The position numbers were made by a program, and so were the translations under genes. Of a stretch of 64,000 nucleotides of DNA, positions 19,664-28,741 are shown piece by piece. The stretch covers positions 434,001-498,000 of the forward strand of contig NZ_JACGVC010000053.1 in assembly GCF_014077005.1 (NCBI RefSeq). Reading direction: 5' to 3'. Origin of the DNA: Colwellia sp. MB3u-45 (GTDB taxonomy: Bacteria; Pseudomonadota; Gammaproteobacteria; Enterobacterales; Alteromonadaceae). Under the pieces are notes generated by a model that worked only from the letters and a program-made list of their open reading frames with translations, was not told the DNA's origin and searched no databases. How positions within the stretch are numbered: position 1 is the first letter of the stretch; every line of letters begins with the position of its first letter.

Positions 19664-20947
19664 ATGAAGATAAGCTTACAGCAACATATTTACTTTTTTA
19701 CCCTGAGTACCGGTTTATTGTTCACTGTACTTGTGGGGAGTATTTTATGGTCCACTCAAGTAGTAGAAGTCGCTTTAGAACGAGAACAGTATGCCAATAA
19801 AGTTGAAAATCATACTAACATTTTAAAGCAATTGCTTATCAATGAAGACATTTATGCCAGCGATTACAATACCGATAATTGGCTGGTTTTAGACCGTAAA
19901 TTTAATGAGTTACTGAGACGTAATCCTAGCTTGACACCAGAACAACAAACCATTCAAAACAGTATTGAAAGCCAGAATAAGAATGTACAAAGGTTATTTA
20001 ATACCATCAATAAAAATCAACTAAAAAATGCCGATGAGAAAATTAAAAAGCATTTAAAAACCAGGTTGATAACGCAATTAGAAGCTATTCGATCTGACAC
20101 AATACAGCTCTCCAGCATAGTTCAAAAAGACATTGCAAACGTTATTAAGCAACAGATCATATTTATTCTATCTATACTCGCTCTTAGCCTTTTTATTCTA
20201 GTTTATGGTGCGGTTAAATTAGTTAAAATTTTTAGCACATCACTCAATGAAGTCAAAACAGCCTTTGAAAAAAATCGCAGTGGTAACTTTCAAAAAATAC
20301 AACTTTCTAATCAATCAGAAGAGTTTAATGGTATCGCTAATGCCTTTAATAACATGAATAAAGAATTGAGTGAAACGACGATTTCTTTAGAGTCAATGAC
20401 CAAAATTGTTGCAGAAAGAACTCAAGTATTAGAGCAACTATCTAACACCGACCCTTTAACCAAAGTGGCCAATCGTCGGGCACTGTTTGAACGAGGCAAT
20501 GACGAGTTTTCTCGTGTACAAAGAAGCAAAAACCCATTGGCTGTCATTTTGTTAGATTGTGATTTATTTAAAAACATAAACGATCAGTTTGGTCATTTAT
20601 TCGGTGACGAAATTTTGAAAAATATTTGCAAAGTGTGTACTGAAGAAATACGCAGTATTGATTTTTTTGCTCGTTATGGCGGCGAAGAATTTATCATTAT
20701 TTTACCCGATAGTGGTGTCAACGCCGCAGTAGAAACAGCCCATCGTATTCAACACGCTTTAGCTGATCATTGCATAACATATGAAGGTGAAGATATTTTT
20801 GTGACTGTCAGTATTGGTATTTGTACTGTTAATGATCAACATATTGATTTCGAAAACTTAATAAAAGATGCGGATTTAGCTATGTATCAAGCCAAGGAAA
20901 ATGGCCGCAATAGAATTGAAGTGTTTGGCGATAGTATCGTTGATTAA
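19664..20947 (+). CDS. Transmembrane diguanylate cyclase (HAMP-like + GGDEF)
   Basis: A 427-residue inner-membrane protein. Helix 1 (about 10-32) and helix 2 (about 164-186) bracket a mostly helical periplasmic region. A HAMP-like segment and coiled coil (about 187-255) lead into a GGDEF domain (about 260-425) with the active-site motif GGEEF and an inhibitory RxxD site (RSID) five residues before it, so it should make c-di-GMP and be feedback-inhibited. It lies 8 bp after the gene for a periplasmic binding protein, its likely sensory partner. Confidence 0.92.
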   Translation: MKISLQQHIYFFTLSTGLLFTVLVGSILWSTQVVEVALEREQYANKVENHTNILKQLLINEDIYASDYNTDNWLVLDRKFNELLRRNPSLTPEQQTIQNSIESQNKNVQRLFNTINKNQLKNADEKIKKHLKTRLITQLEAIRSDTIQLSSIVQKDIANVIKQQIIFILSILALSLFILVYGAVKLVKIFSTSLNEVKTAFEKNRSGNFQKIQLSNQSEEFNGIANAFNNMNKELSETTISLESMTKIVAERTQVLEQLSNTDPLTKVANRRALFERGNDEFSRVQRSKNPLAVILLDCDLFKNINDQFGHLFGDEILKNICKVCTEEIRSIDFFARYGGEEFIIILPDSGVNAAVETAHRIQHALADHCITYEGEDIFVTVSIGICTVNDQHIDFENLIKDADLAMYQAKENGRNRIEVFGDSIVD

Positions 20948-21266
20948 TTGTAACATCAGTAATGGTCATTATCTCAACATGTGCGTAGTAAGTGTGCGGA
21001 GTAAGTTAGGCTCATTGCATGCTTTTAAACATAGCCCTCAAACCACAGTATTGAAGTTAGCCTTTGCGAAAGTGATAGAGCTTACTGTTCTACCGCTTAT
21101 TGTTCTACAGCTTATTGTTCTAAAAAAACATTCTAAAAAAGCATGCTAAAAATTATTGCAAAGCAATTGGTTATTAGTGTTTATTAGTGTTTATGAGTTA
21201 GGTGTATTGTATCTAGATATTAAAGGGCTTTAATATCTATGCGATTATGTCATGCTTAACACTAGT
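20948..21266. other. Intergenic region with a short tandem repeat
   Basis: No gene is supported in this 319-bp gap between convergent genes. At 21079-21123 there are three 15-bp tandem copies of (A/C)GCTTA(C/T)TGTTCTAC. I see no clear terminator. Confidence 0.5.
21079..21123. repeat. Three 15-bp tandem repeats
   Basis: The copies AGCTTACTGTTCTAC, CGCTTATTGTTCTAC and AGCTTATTGTTCTAA are contiguous. They lie in non-coding sequence between convergent genes. Confidence 0.8.
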
Positions 21267-22154
21267 TTAACACCTTGATAAAATTGTGATTAACTTATTT
21301 AAGCCCTTGCCTTTGTTCGTTATTTTCCATGCCATAAATAAGTCTTGAGGTGGACGTTCTTCAGCTAATTTGATCACAATGAGCTCGCCTGACTCAATGT
21401 GATCTTGGATCAGGTTTTTGGGTAAATAGCCAATACCGATTCCGGCAATAATAGCGGCAGTTTTGATGGCAATAGAGCTGACAAAAAAATGTTGGCTGCC
21501 TGCAATCATATTAACCGACCATGGAATTTGATGCTGTGCTGAGTCATGAACAACCACATTTCTATAGCCTGATAACTGTTCTAATTTAATCGGCTGCGTA
21601 ATAAGTGATAACTCATGTGCTTTATTGACCACTAACACACTGTTTAACTGAGCTATTTTTATTGCTCGGATACCTTTTTGATTAGGTACCGGTGCAGGGG
21701 CGCCAATCACCAAATCAACTCGGTCGTCAATTAACGCTTCCCACGTGCCGTTCATCACCTGTTCTTGCACATCAATCTCAATACTGTGATGTGCAGCTAA
21801 AAACCCTTCTATGCCATTAAAAATAGTTTTTATATCCATAATTGAATCACAAGCAAGGCGAATTTTTGGCTCCCAGCCATTAGCAATGGTTTGTGTTTGC
21901 TCTGACAAGGTATTGATTGCACTTAAGACTTTTCGCCCCTCAGACAATAAATGTTTGCCTGCTGGCGTAAGAACAGCACGACGACCTTGGCGCTGAAATA
22001 GTGTGACATTTAACTGCTCCTCAAGCTTCTGCACAATATAAGAAAGCGCTGAAGGCACTTTATTTAATTGCTCTGCTGCGGCCGCATAACTGCCACGAGT
22101 TTCAATGGCGTCTAATACAAGTAATGCTTCTAGGCTGATAGCGGGTGTCTTCAT
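21267..22154 (-). CDS. LysR-family regulator, YhaJ-like
   Basis: A LysR-type activator/repressor. I start it at MKTPAISLEALLVLDAIETRG (22154), the usual family opening; an in-frame ATG six codons upstream also exists. Residues 1-60 form the winged helix-turn-helix with GSYAAAAEQLNKVPSALSYIVQKLE, and the rest is the effector-binding domain. It is divergent from a DoxX, glutathionyl-hydroquinone reductase and pirin cluster. In E. coli the homologous set is yhaJ next to yqjF, yqjG and yhaK, where YhaJ responds to nitroaromatic breakdown products, so a quinone or aromatic signal is a reasonable inference. Confidence 0.88.
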   Translation of the reverse strand: MKTPAISLEALLVLDAIETRGSYAAAAEQLNKVPSALSYIVQKLEEQLNVTLFQRQGRRAVLTPAGKHLLSEGRKVLSAINTLSEQTQTIANGWEPKIRLACDSIMDIKTIFNGIEGFLAAHHSIEIDVQEQVMNGTWEALIDDRVDLVIGAPAPVPNQKGIRAIKIAQLNSVLVVNKAHELSLITQPIKLEQLSGYRNVVVHDSAQHQIPWSVNMIAGSQHFFVSSIAIKTAAIIAGIGIGYLPKNLIQDHIESGELIVIKLAEERPPQDLFMAWKITNKGKGLNKLITILSRC

Positions 22155-22177
22155 GTTGTTTAATCCAAACACTTAAT

Positions 22178-22196
22178 TGTTCAAATTATTTGAACA
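22178..22196. promoter_or_regulatory. Palindromic operator candidate for the divergent LysR regulator
   Basis: TGTTCAAAT-T-ATTTGAACA is a perfect 9+1+9 inverted repeat between the LysR gene and the DoxX gene. It fits the T-N11-A style dyads bound by LysR regulators and is the only strong dyad in the gap. Confidence 0.65.
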
Positions 22197-22284
22197 TAAC
22201 AAACAAATACTAGGGGTTATTCAACAGCAATTCAACTTATACAATAGTGACATATTCAATTAACAACACTTAAAGGCATTTAGC

Positions 22285-22743
22285 ATGGCAATTACCAACA
22301 TCATTAATAGCATCACTAAAACTGAACAATCTTTGTCACCATTACCACTACGATTAATCGCAGGGCTTATTTTTAGCGCTCACGGTGCGCAAAAATTATT
22401 TGCTTGGTTTGGTGGTTATGGCTTAGAGGGTACAGGCCAGTGGATGGAATCGATAGGGCTTACGCCAGGATTTTTAATGGCATTGCTGGCTGGTAGTGCT
22501 GAATTTTTTGGTGGCTTATTACTCATCGTGGGTTTTCTCACTAGACCGACAAGTTTTGTTTTAGCCGTTACTATGATAGTTGCCATTTTTAGTGTCCATA
22601 TAACGAGTGGCTTTTTTATCAGTAATAATGGCTATGAGTTTGCTTTAGCGCTATTAGCTATGACTCTTGCCTTATTTATTCAAGGTGGCGGTAAATACTC
22701 AATAGATAACACAGCTTATCGGCAGTTAAACAAAAATGCTTAA
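22285..22743 (+). CDS. DoxX-family membrane protein (YqjF-like)
   Basis: A 152-residue integral membrane protein with four hydrophobic helices, including LPLRLIAGLIFSAHGAQKLFAWFGGYG and LAGSAEFFGGLLLIVGFLTR, both typical of DoxX/YqjF. The molecular function is unclear; family members are linked to thiol and quinone redox stress. It is the first gene of a cluster that continues with glutathionyl-hydroquinone reductase (72 bp later) and pirin, as in the E. coli yqjF-yqjG arrangement, and is probably controlled by the divergent LysR protein. Confidence 0.88.
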   Translation: MAITNIINSITKTEQSLSPLPLRLIAGLIFSAHGAQKLFAWFGGYGLEGTGQWMESIGLTPGFLMALLAGSAEFFGGLLLIVGFLTRPTSFVLAVTMIVAIFSVHITSGFFISNNGYEFALALLAMTLALFIQGGGKYSIDNTAYRQLNKNA

Positions 22744-22815
22744 CTGGCGCTTACTATCTTTTATCACAAGCATTAGCCATGCTATTGGCTAAAGAAAAAA
22801 ATTTAGGAGTTTATT

Positions 22816-23766
22816 ATGGGATTAATTGTTAACGGTAAATGGGTCGACCAATGGTATGACACCAATAAAAGTAAAGGACAATTTGTACGTCAAGATAGTC
22901 GTTTTAGAAATCAAATATCAGCCGCAGAAAATAGTCAATTTAAACCCGAGGCAGGTCGTTATCATTTATATGTTTCATTGGCTTGTCCTTGGGCACATAG
23001 AACCCTAATCTTTCGCCAATTAAAACAACTCGAAGATGTTATTTCGGTCAGTGTTGTAGAAGCCGCCATGATGGAAAATGGTTGGGAGTTTGGTGAAAAA
23101 GGTGATCCGCTTTATCAGTTAAATTATGCCTACCAGTTATACTTAAAAGCAGATCCCAGTTACCAAGGCCGTGTTACTGTGCCTATTTTATGGGACAAAA
23201 AGACTCAAACTATTGTTAATAATGAATCAATTGAAATCATGAGAATGTTTAATTCAGCATTCAATGAATTAACCAGTAACGTTGATGATTATTACCCACT
23301 TGCTCAAAGATCAGCAATAGACAACGTGAACGCTCGTATTTATGGCAGTATTAATAATGGGGTTTATAAAGCCGGATTTGCCACCACACAAGTCGCTTAC
23401 AATGAGGCTTACCAGGCCTTATTTGCTAGTTTAGACTGGCTAGAAGATCTTTTATCAACACAGCGTTATCTCGTGGGTGAAAACATTACTGAAGCGGATT
23501 GGCGTTTGTTTACTACCCTGATTCGTTTTGATGCGGTATATCATGGTCACTTTAAGTGTAATCGCGAAAAACTGATTGAGTTTCATCATATTAGTAACTA
23601 TGTTAATGAGCTTTATCAAGTATCTGGTGTGAAAGGAACGGTTGATCTGGAGTACACGAAAATTCATTACTACGCGAGTCATTTAACGATTAACCCTACT
23701 CGTATTGTCCCTTTAGGTGCGCGTCAACACTTTGATGCGCCACACGATAGAGACCGTCAATATTAA
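22816..23766 (+). CDS. yqjG: Glutathionyl-hydroquinone reductase (YqjG/EcM4 family)
   Basis: A 316-residue Xi-class glutathione transferase that removes glutathione from glutathionyl-hydroquinones. The catalytic cysteine motif CPWAHR begins at Cys57. The N-terminal WVDQWYDTNKSKGQFVRQDS-type segment, an ESIEIMRMFN glutathione-site motif, and the C-terminal helical domain with GENITEADWRLFTTLIRFD-type sequence follow in order. A TAGGAG ribosome-binding site precedes the ATG. It sits between DoxX and pirin genes in a quinone-stress cluster. Confidence 0.94.
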   Translation: MGLIVNGKWVDQWYDTNKSKGQFVRQDSRFRNQISAAENSQFKPEAGRYHLYVSLACPWAHRTLIFRQLKQLEDVISVSVVEAAMMENGWEFGEKGDPLYQLNYAYQLYLKADPSYQGRVTVPILWDKKTQTIVNNESIEIMRMFNSAFNELTSNVDDYYPLAQRSAIDNVNARIYGSINNGVYKAGFATTQVAYNEAYQALFASLDWLEDLLSTQRYLVGENITEADWRLFTTLIRFDAVYHGHFKCNREKLIEFHHISNYVNELYQVSGVKGTVDLEYTKIHYYASHLTINPTRIVPLGARQHFDAPHDRDRQY

Positions 23767-23878
23767 GGGCTAACAAGTGTTAATCGTTTAACGATCAAAT
23801 ACCGCTTTATAGCGCTAAAAATTTATTACCAACGCCATGAGTTATAAAGTTTCATTCAATGAGTGTGGAGGAAAGACC

Positions 23879-24586
23879 ATGATCAAACATTATCCCTATA
23901 AAAGCTTAGGCAAAGCTAACTACGGCTGGCTGAAATCTAACCATCATTTTAGTTTTGCTAATTACTATAATCCAACACGTATGGGCTTTGGAAAACTACG
24001 CGTAGTCAATGACGACTGGGTAGAAGCCGGTATGGGCTTTCCTTCGCATCCACACCGTAATATGGAAATTATTAGTTTTATTCGCTCAGGTGCTATTACT
24101 CATCAAGACAGCACAGGTAATAAAAGCATCACTAAAGCAGGTGAAGTACAAGTGATGAGTGCAGGTACGGGCATTGTGCATTCAGAGTATAACCGTACGA
24201 ATAAACCGTTAACTTTCTATCAAATTTGGCTTGAAAGCAATAAAGATAACGTAGCACCGCGCTGGGAAAGTAAAAAATTTCCTAGCGAGTATGGCTCAGC
24301 ACTGACGTTGTTAGTCTCAGGTTATCCAGAAGATAAAAGTAAGGCATTGTTTATTAACCAAGAAACGAGAATCTATGGTGGAAAATTAACTAAAGGAAGC
24401 GTTATTGAACATAAAATCAGCCATCAAGCTTATATTTTAGCTTCTGATGGCATGTTTAAAGTAGAAGACAGCTTAAAAACGGTAACCATGAACAAGGGCG
24501 ATGGGCTGGAAGTTACCCAATCCAATGCCATTTTACTCAGAGCTGCTACCGACTGTGAAGTGATTATTATCGATACTATCGCTTAG
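23879..24586 (+). CDS. Pirin-family protein (YhaK-like)
   Basis: A 235-residue bicupin. I use the ATG at 23879 because a strong GGAGGA ribosome-binding site sits 6 nt upstream and the protein then starts MIKHYPYKSLGKANYGWLKS, the family form; an in-frame ATG at 23837 exists without a good site. Metal-ligand motifs of the N-terminal cupin are visible: HPHRNMEIISFI and GTGIVHSEYN. Family members include quercetinase-like and redox-sensing proteins. It follows the hydroquinone reductase, matching the enterobacterial yqjG/yhaK neighbourhood. Confidence 0.92.
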   Translation: MIKHYPYKSLGKANYGWLKSNHHFSFANYYNPTRMGFGKLRVVNDDWVEAGMGFPSHPHRNMEIISFIRSGAITHQDSTGNKSITKAGEVQVMSAGTGIVHSEYNRTNKPLTFYQIWLESNKDNVAPRWESKKFPSEYGSALTLLVSGYPEDKSKALFINQETRIYGGKLTKGSVIEHKISHQAYILASDGMFKVEDSLKTVTMNKGDGLEVTQSNAILLRAATDCEVIIIDTIA

Positions 24587-24754
24587 TTTTTCCTACATAT
24601 AAAGTAGACCAGCTAATTAATGAAACGGCTATAATCATTAAAAAACAAGGTGTTCACTAGAATGTAAAGCCTAACTATTGCCACAAATAATTCACATGTA
24701 AAGGTGTTAATTGGACAATAGCCAGTGCTAACCGTAATAATTAAAGGAGATTTT

Positions 24755-27727
24755 TTAGGACAGCCAAGCGCTATCAGGCTGCCAACTGTCCAGCCATGTT
24801 AGCACTGCACTGGCGGGCATTGGCCTTGCAATGCCGTAACCTTGTGCTAATTTACAACCCAGTTGTAATAATTCAGTGCCATGTTCAACCGTTTCTACCC
24901 CTTCTGCTATCACCTCAAGCTGGAAGGCTTTCGCCAAGCTAACAACGCCCTTCACAATGGCTAAGTCATCGGGGTCAATGAGCATGTCGCGTATAAAACT
25001 CTGATCTATTTTGATCTGGCTAGCGGGTAGGCGCCTGAGATAAGTTAGCGAGGAATATCCAGTACCAAAATCATCTAGGGCAAACTGCACACCCAGGCTA
25101 ATACAAGATTTCATGGTCGCTATAATATAGTTGATGTCATTTAATGCGCTGGTTTCCAATACCTCTAGTTCCAATAAATGGGGTGACACATCAGGATGTG
25201 CCGCCAATAATGTCGCCAGGCGTTCAACAAAATCAGTTTTTTGGAGCTGATAAGCACTGATATTGACGCTAATCGGTAACGTAATGCCGATACTTTGCCA
25301 CTGGCTTATTTGGCTCAGCGCGGTATCAATAACCCATTCACCTATATCTAGACTAATAGCGTGGTTTTCTATTAGCGGTAAAAAATCTAATGGCGGCACT
25401 AAACCACGGATAGGGTGTTGCCAGCGGATCAAGGCTTCTACACCCACTACTTCACCCGTAGACATATTCACTTTCGGTTGATAATACAAAACGAACTCAC
25501 CTTTATCGAGTACTGCACTGATATTGTTAATTTTTTCCTGTTCAAGGTTAACGGCGTCATCGAGGGCGCTATCAAACAAGTGATAACAATTTTTACCCGA
25601 TTTTTTCGCCATGTACATGGCTTGGTCGGCATGACGGATAAGTATTTCTGCATCGGATTCATCTTGAGGGTATTGAGTAACACCTATGCTAGCCGATACA
25701 TTTAACACCAGATCATCAACTATTACTGGCGCTGAAACCACCAGCAGTAAACGCTCTAATATCTTGTTAAACTCTTCAGTTTTCGTTAAATCGGTTAATA
25801 CCAAGACAAACTCATCACCACCAATACGAGCAAGTGTATCGCCCTCACGTAACGCCTCTTTCATGCGTAGTGAGATAATAATTAATAGTTCATCACCGAC
25901 ATGATGGCCATGGGCATCATTAACCGTTTTTAAATCATCTAAATCTATAAATGCTACAGCGAGGGAATTATGCTGGCGATTGCTTTGTAATATCGCTTGG
26001 TTCAGGCGCTGAGCGAGTAATGTGCGATTGGGCAAATCGGTTAAGTCGTCGTAATGAGCCATGCGCTGTAGTTGACTTTGATGGGTTTTGTTAAGTTCTG
26101 TAATGTCAGAATAGAGTGCAACATAATGGCTGATTTCGCTAGCCGCATTTTTCACCGCACTTAGGGTCAGGTTTTCTGGGTATACTTCACCATTTTTACG
26201 ACGATTCCAAATGGTGCCAACCCAATAGCCTTTGGAGTTAACCGCTTGCCACATCAAAGCATAGAACTCAGCTGACTGACTGTCTGATTGAAAGAAGCGT
26301 AGGTTTTTACCGACCGCCTCTTGATGTGAGTAACCGGTAACTTCAGTGAAGGTGTTGTTGACTTTGATGATGCTCGCACTCGCATCAGTGATGATAATGC
26401 CTTCACGGGTGTGAGAAAATACAATAGCGGCAAGGGCTAGCTCAGCTGCGCGTTTATCTTTCTCTTCGTTGGCAAGTTTAAGCTTTTTCTCACTTTTTTT
26501 ATGTTCAGTAATATCGGTACGAATTGAAGTATAGCCACTAAGCTTTTCGTCTACATACAAGGGTATAATGGTGGTATTAACCCAATACTCTTGTCCATCT
26601 TTGGCAAGATTACAGATGTCATCATTCCAGGAGCCGTCTTTAGATATAATTAAATACATCTCACGCCAATAGTCTTTCGGTTGCTGCTTAGAATTAAGCA
26701 GGCGATGATTGGCTCCAATGAGTTCCTCTTGACTATAGCCACTGACCGTACAAAATTTGGTATTGGCATAGTTAATCGTGCCTTTAACATCAGTAATCGA
26801 CACTAGCGAATGCTCATCCATGGCCGCTTTTTGTGCTAGAAGTGCAGCCTGAGCAGCTTTGACCGCCTGAGTGTCTTGTTCTGTTTGTGCTTTAGAACGG
26901 TGATCAAGTTCATGTAAAATTTCTGCTTTAACTAGTACTTCTGCGTTTAAGCTGTTAACTAGTTGTTTGTACCTTAGTAAGTGCGGAATGAGCATAGTGA
27001 GCAGTAATAGCACTAAAATCACCACAGTGACAATTAAGGCTAATGTGGTTGGAGGGACTGCATCGATGACTTGGTCTGTAGTTTGCGGAATAAAGTGCAC
27101 GGCTGTCATCGCGCTATAGTGCATACTTGAAGATGCCAAGCCCATAACCACAGCACTCACTAGATGTTTTTTAGTTATAAATTGATACTGGTGTTGATTA
27201 ATAGCGGCATACTGTATCTTTAGTGCCACCATAGCCAATATCACCGCGATCAAGATAGACAAATAAACTAAGGTCATATCATGAACCATTACGGCTTGTA
27301 ATCTCATAGCGCCCATGGCTATGTAATGCATAAGGCCAATACTTGGACCTAACAACAGCCCAGCGATTAATAATCGATAATAGCTAAATGTTTTTAGTGT
27401 CATCAACCACATAACAATACTAGAGGCAAACATTACCGGTAGAATAGACACCATAGTTGTGGCTAGGTCATAGCTAACCGGTATTGGAAATGTTAACGAT
27501 ACCATGGCAATAAAATGCATTGCCCAAATACCGACACTCATCATTAAAGCACCGAATAAATTCCATAATATTTTTTGACTTTGTTGGGAAGCGGACATAC
27601 TTCGTTCAACTATGCCAAAGGCACTGAATGAGGCTAACATGGCAATTAGCATGGAGAGAACGACTAATTTGAGATCATAAGTGGTCGTGAGCGCTGCAAC
27701 AGTTATACCGTTATAGTCGTGATTCAT
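24755..27727 (-). CDS. MHYT-PAS-PAS-GGDEF-EAL membrane c-di-GMP enzyme
   Basis: A 990-residue protein. The N-terminal MHYT sensor (about 10-245) has seven hydrophobic helices with MHFIAM, MHYIAM and MHYSAM, motifs proposed to bind copper and sense O2, CO or NO. Two PAS domains follow (about 295-405 and 420-540). The GGDEF domain (about 555-715) has an intact GGDEF with an REGD inhibitory site. The EAL domain (about 730-985) has EALIRW, DDFGTGYSSL, KIDQSF and AEGVE, so phosphodiesterase residues look intact. Both activities are possible, and the net direction cannot be read from sequence. It is monocistronic. Confidence 0.94.
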   Translation of the reverse strand: MNHDYNGITVAALTTTYDLKLVVLSMLIAMLASFSAFGIVERSMSASQQSQKILWNLFGALMMSVGIWAMHFIAMVSLTFPIPVSYDLATTMVSILPVMFASSIVMWLMTLKTFSYYRLLIAGLLLGPSIGLMHYIAMGAMRLQAVMVHDMTLVYLSILIAVILAMVALKIQYAAINQHQYQFITKKHLVSAVVMGLASSSMHYSAMTAVHFIPQTTDQVIDAVPPTTLALIVTVVILVLLLLTMLIPHLLRYKQLVNSLNAEVLVKAEILHELDHRSKAQTEQDTQAVKAAQAALLAQKAAMDEHSLVSITDVKGTINYANTKFCTVSGYSQEELIGANHRLLNSKQQPKDYWREMYLIISKDGSWNDDICNLAKDGQEYWVNTTIIPLYVDEKLSGYTSIRTDITEHKKSEKKLKLANEEKDKRAAELALAAIVFSHTREGIIITDASASIIKVNNTFTEVTGYSHQEAVGKNLRFFQSDSQSAEFYALMWQAVNSKGYWVGTIWNRRKNGEVYPENLTLSAVKNAASEISHYVALYSDITELNKTHQSQLQRMAHYDDLTDLPNRTLLAQRLNQAILQSNRQHNSLAVAFIDLDDLKTVNDAHGHHVGDELLIIISLRMKEALREGDTLARIGGDEFVLVLTDLTKTEEFNKILERLLLVVSAPVIVDDLVLNVSASIGVTQYPQDESDAEILIRHADQAMYMAKKSGKNCYHLFDSALDDAVNLEQEKINNISAVLDKGEFVLYYQPKVNMSTGEVVGVEALIRWQHPIRGLVPPLDFLPLIENHAISLDIGEWVIDTALSQISQWQSIGITLPISVNISAYQLQKTDFVERLATLLAAHPDVSPHLLELEVLETSALNDINYIIATMKSCISLGVQFALDDFGTGYSSLTYLRRLPASQIKIDQSFIRDMLIDPDDLAIVKGVVSLAKAFQLEVIAEGVETVEHGTELLQLGCKLAQGYGIARPMPASAVLTWLDSWQPDSAWLS

Positions 27728-28049
27728 TGATATTAAACCCTAAGCATAGTGTGAATATTTAGCGAACTTTTTTTCTGCAATATACAGGGTCTACACGTCA
27801 TTTGATACAGTTGTGAATACTTTTGATGCGGTATATAAGTTAGCTAAAAGACAGTTATATATTTTCTATTAAACGAGCGTTTATTAATTTTATCGGCTGA
27901 GTCACAGGCCTAAAGCAGGGACAGTTTGATCTTAATTTCATTTTGTTGCGTATTTAGCTCTAGTTAAATAGATACTCGTTAGCTAGAGCTAAAAGTTAAT
28001 TCACCGTTCTGATGAATGGTTCTATAAGAAAAATAGGAGTGATTGAACA
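27728..28049. other. Divergent region, MHYT protein / HAD hydrolase
   Basis: The 322-bp gap carries the promoter of the rightward HAD-CIA30 pair (27927-27953) and, toward its left end, the unassigned promoter of the leftward MHYT gene. There is no open frame. Confidence 0.55.
27927..27953 (+). promoter_or_regulatory. ECF-sigma type promoter before HAD-CIA30
   Basis: TGATC at 27927-27931 and CGTAT at 27949-27953 are separated by exactly 17 nt, an exact match to the motif upstream of the ECF sigma/ChrR operon at 44520. The -10 element is 97 bp before the HAD start, farther than at the other sites. Confidence 0.7.
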
Positions 28050-28667
28050 TTGTTAGCAGAGAAATTGTTAGGCGTTATATTTGATTTAGATAATACTTTA
28101 GTTTCTTCATCTTTAAATTTTGAAGAAATAAGAGCGTCTTTAGGTTGCGCAAAAGATATCGACTTATTAGATTTTGTTGATGCTTTGCCCACAGAGCAGC
28201 AGATTCATGCCAATAACTCGTTAGTTGAATTTGAAGTTAGTGACGCGCTTAATGCGAAAAAACTGCTCGGCACTGACCAACTTATAGCGCTATTGTCTGA
28301 ATTGGATATACCTTGTGCCATTGTTACGCGAAACTGTCGTCAAGCGGCTTTGATAAAAATGCAAAATAATAATATTGCTATTACCCTGCTATTAACTAGG
28401 GCCGATCACGAGGCTAAACCTGCTCCTGATGCTTTATTGCATTTAGCACAATTATGGCAAGCACCTGCTGAAAATTTATTATATGTTGGTGACTATTTAT
28501 ACGATCTACAAGCCGCACAAAATGCTAATACTATGTCATGTCTGGTGACGCATGGCGAAACGCCTGATTATGCCAATTTAGCGAATATTGTAGTGAACGA
28601 ACTGACCGAGTTAAGTGAGGTTATTAGGCAAATTTTTATTCGTGAGGCTGCTGGTGTCTCGGGCTAA
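28050..28667 (+). CDS. HAD-superfamily phosphatase
   Basis: A 205-residue HAD hydrolase with all four motifs: DLDNTL near residue 12 (nucleophile Asp), the Thr of AIVTRN, the Lys of AKPAPD, and VGDYLYDL for Mg2+. It resembles the phosphoglycolate phosphatase/YjjG type, but the substrate is unknown. The start is a TTG with AGGAG ten nt upstream; no in-frame ATG fits the nucleophile motif. A CIA30-family gene follows after 74 bp. An ECF-type promoter upstream links both genes to the photo-oxidative stress regulon. Confidence 0.85.
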   Translation: MLAEKLLGVIFDLDNTLVSSSLNFEEIRASLGCAKDIDLLDFVDALPTEQQIHANNSLVEFEVSDALNAKKLLGTDQLIALLSELDIPCAIVTRNCRQAALIKMQNNNIAITLLLTRADHEAKPAPDALLHLAQLWQAPAENLLYVGDYLYDLQAAQNANTMSCLVTHGETPDYANLANIVVNELTELSEVIRQIFIREAAGVSG

Positions 28668-28741
28668 AGTTCATCACTCAACAGTCACTAGTCACCGTTC
28701 ACCAGTTAACATTCACCAGTCAAGAATAGGAGCGCAAGCCA

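Noticed and set aside
20901-21149. Plus-strand frame overlapping the end of the diguanylate cyclase gene
   Set aside because: It runs through the 15-bp tandem repeats with no start signal; non-coding.
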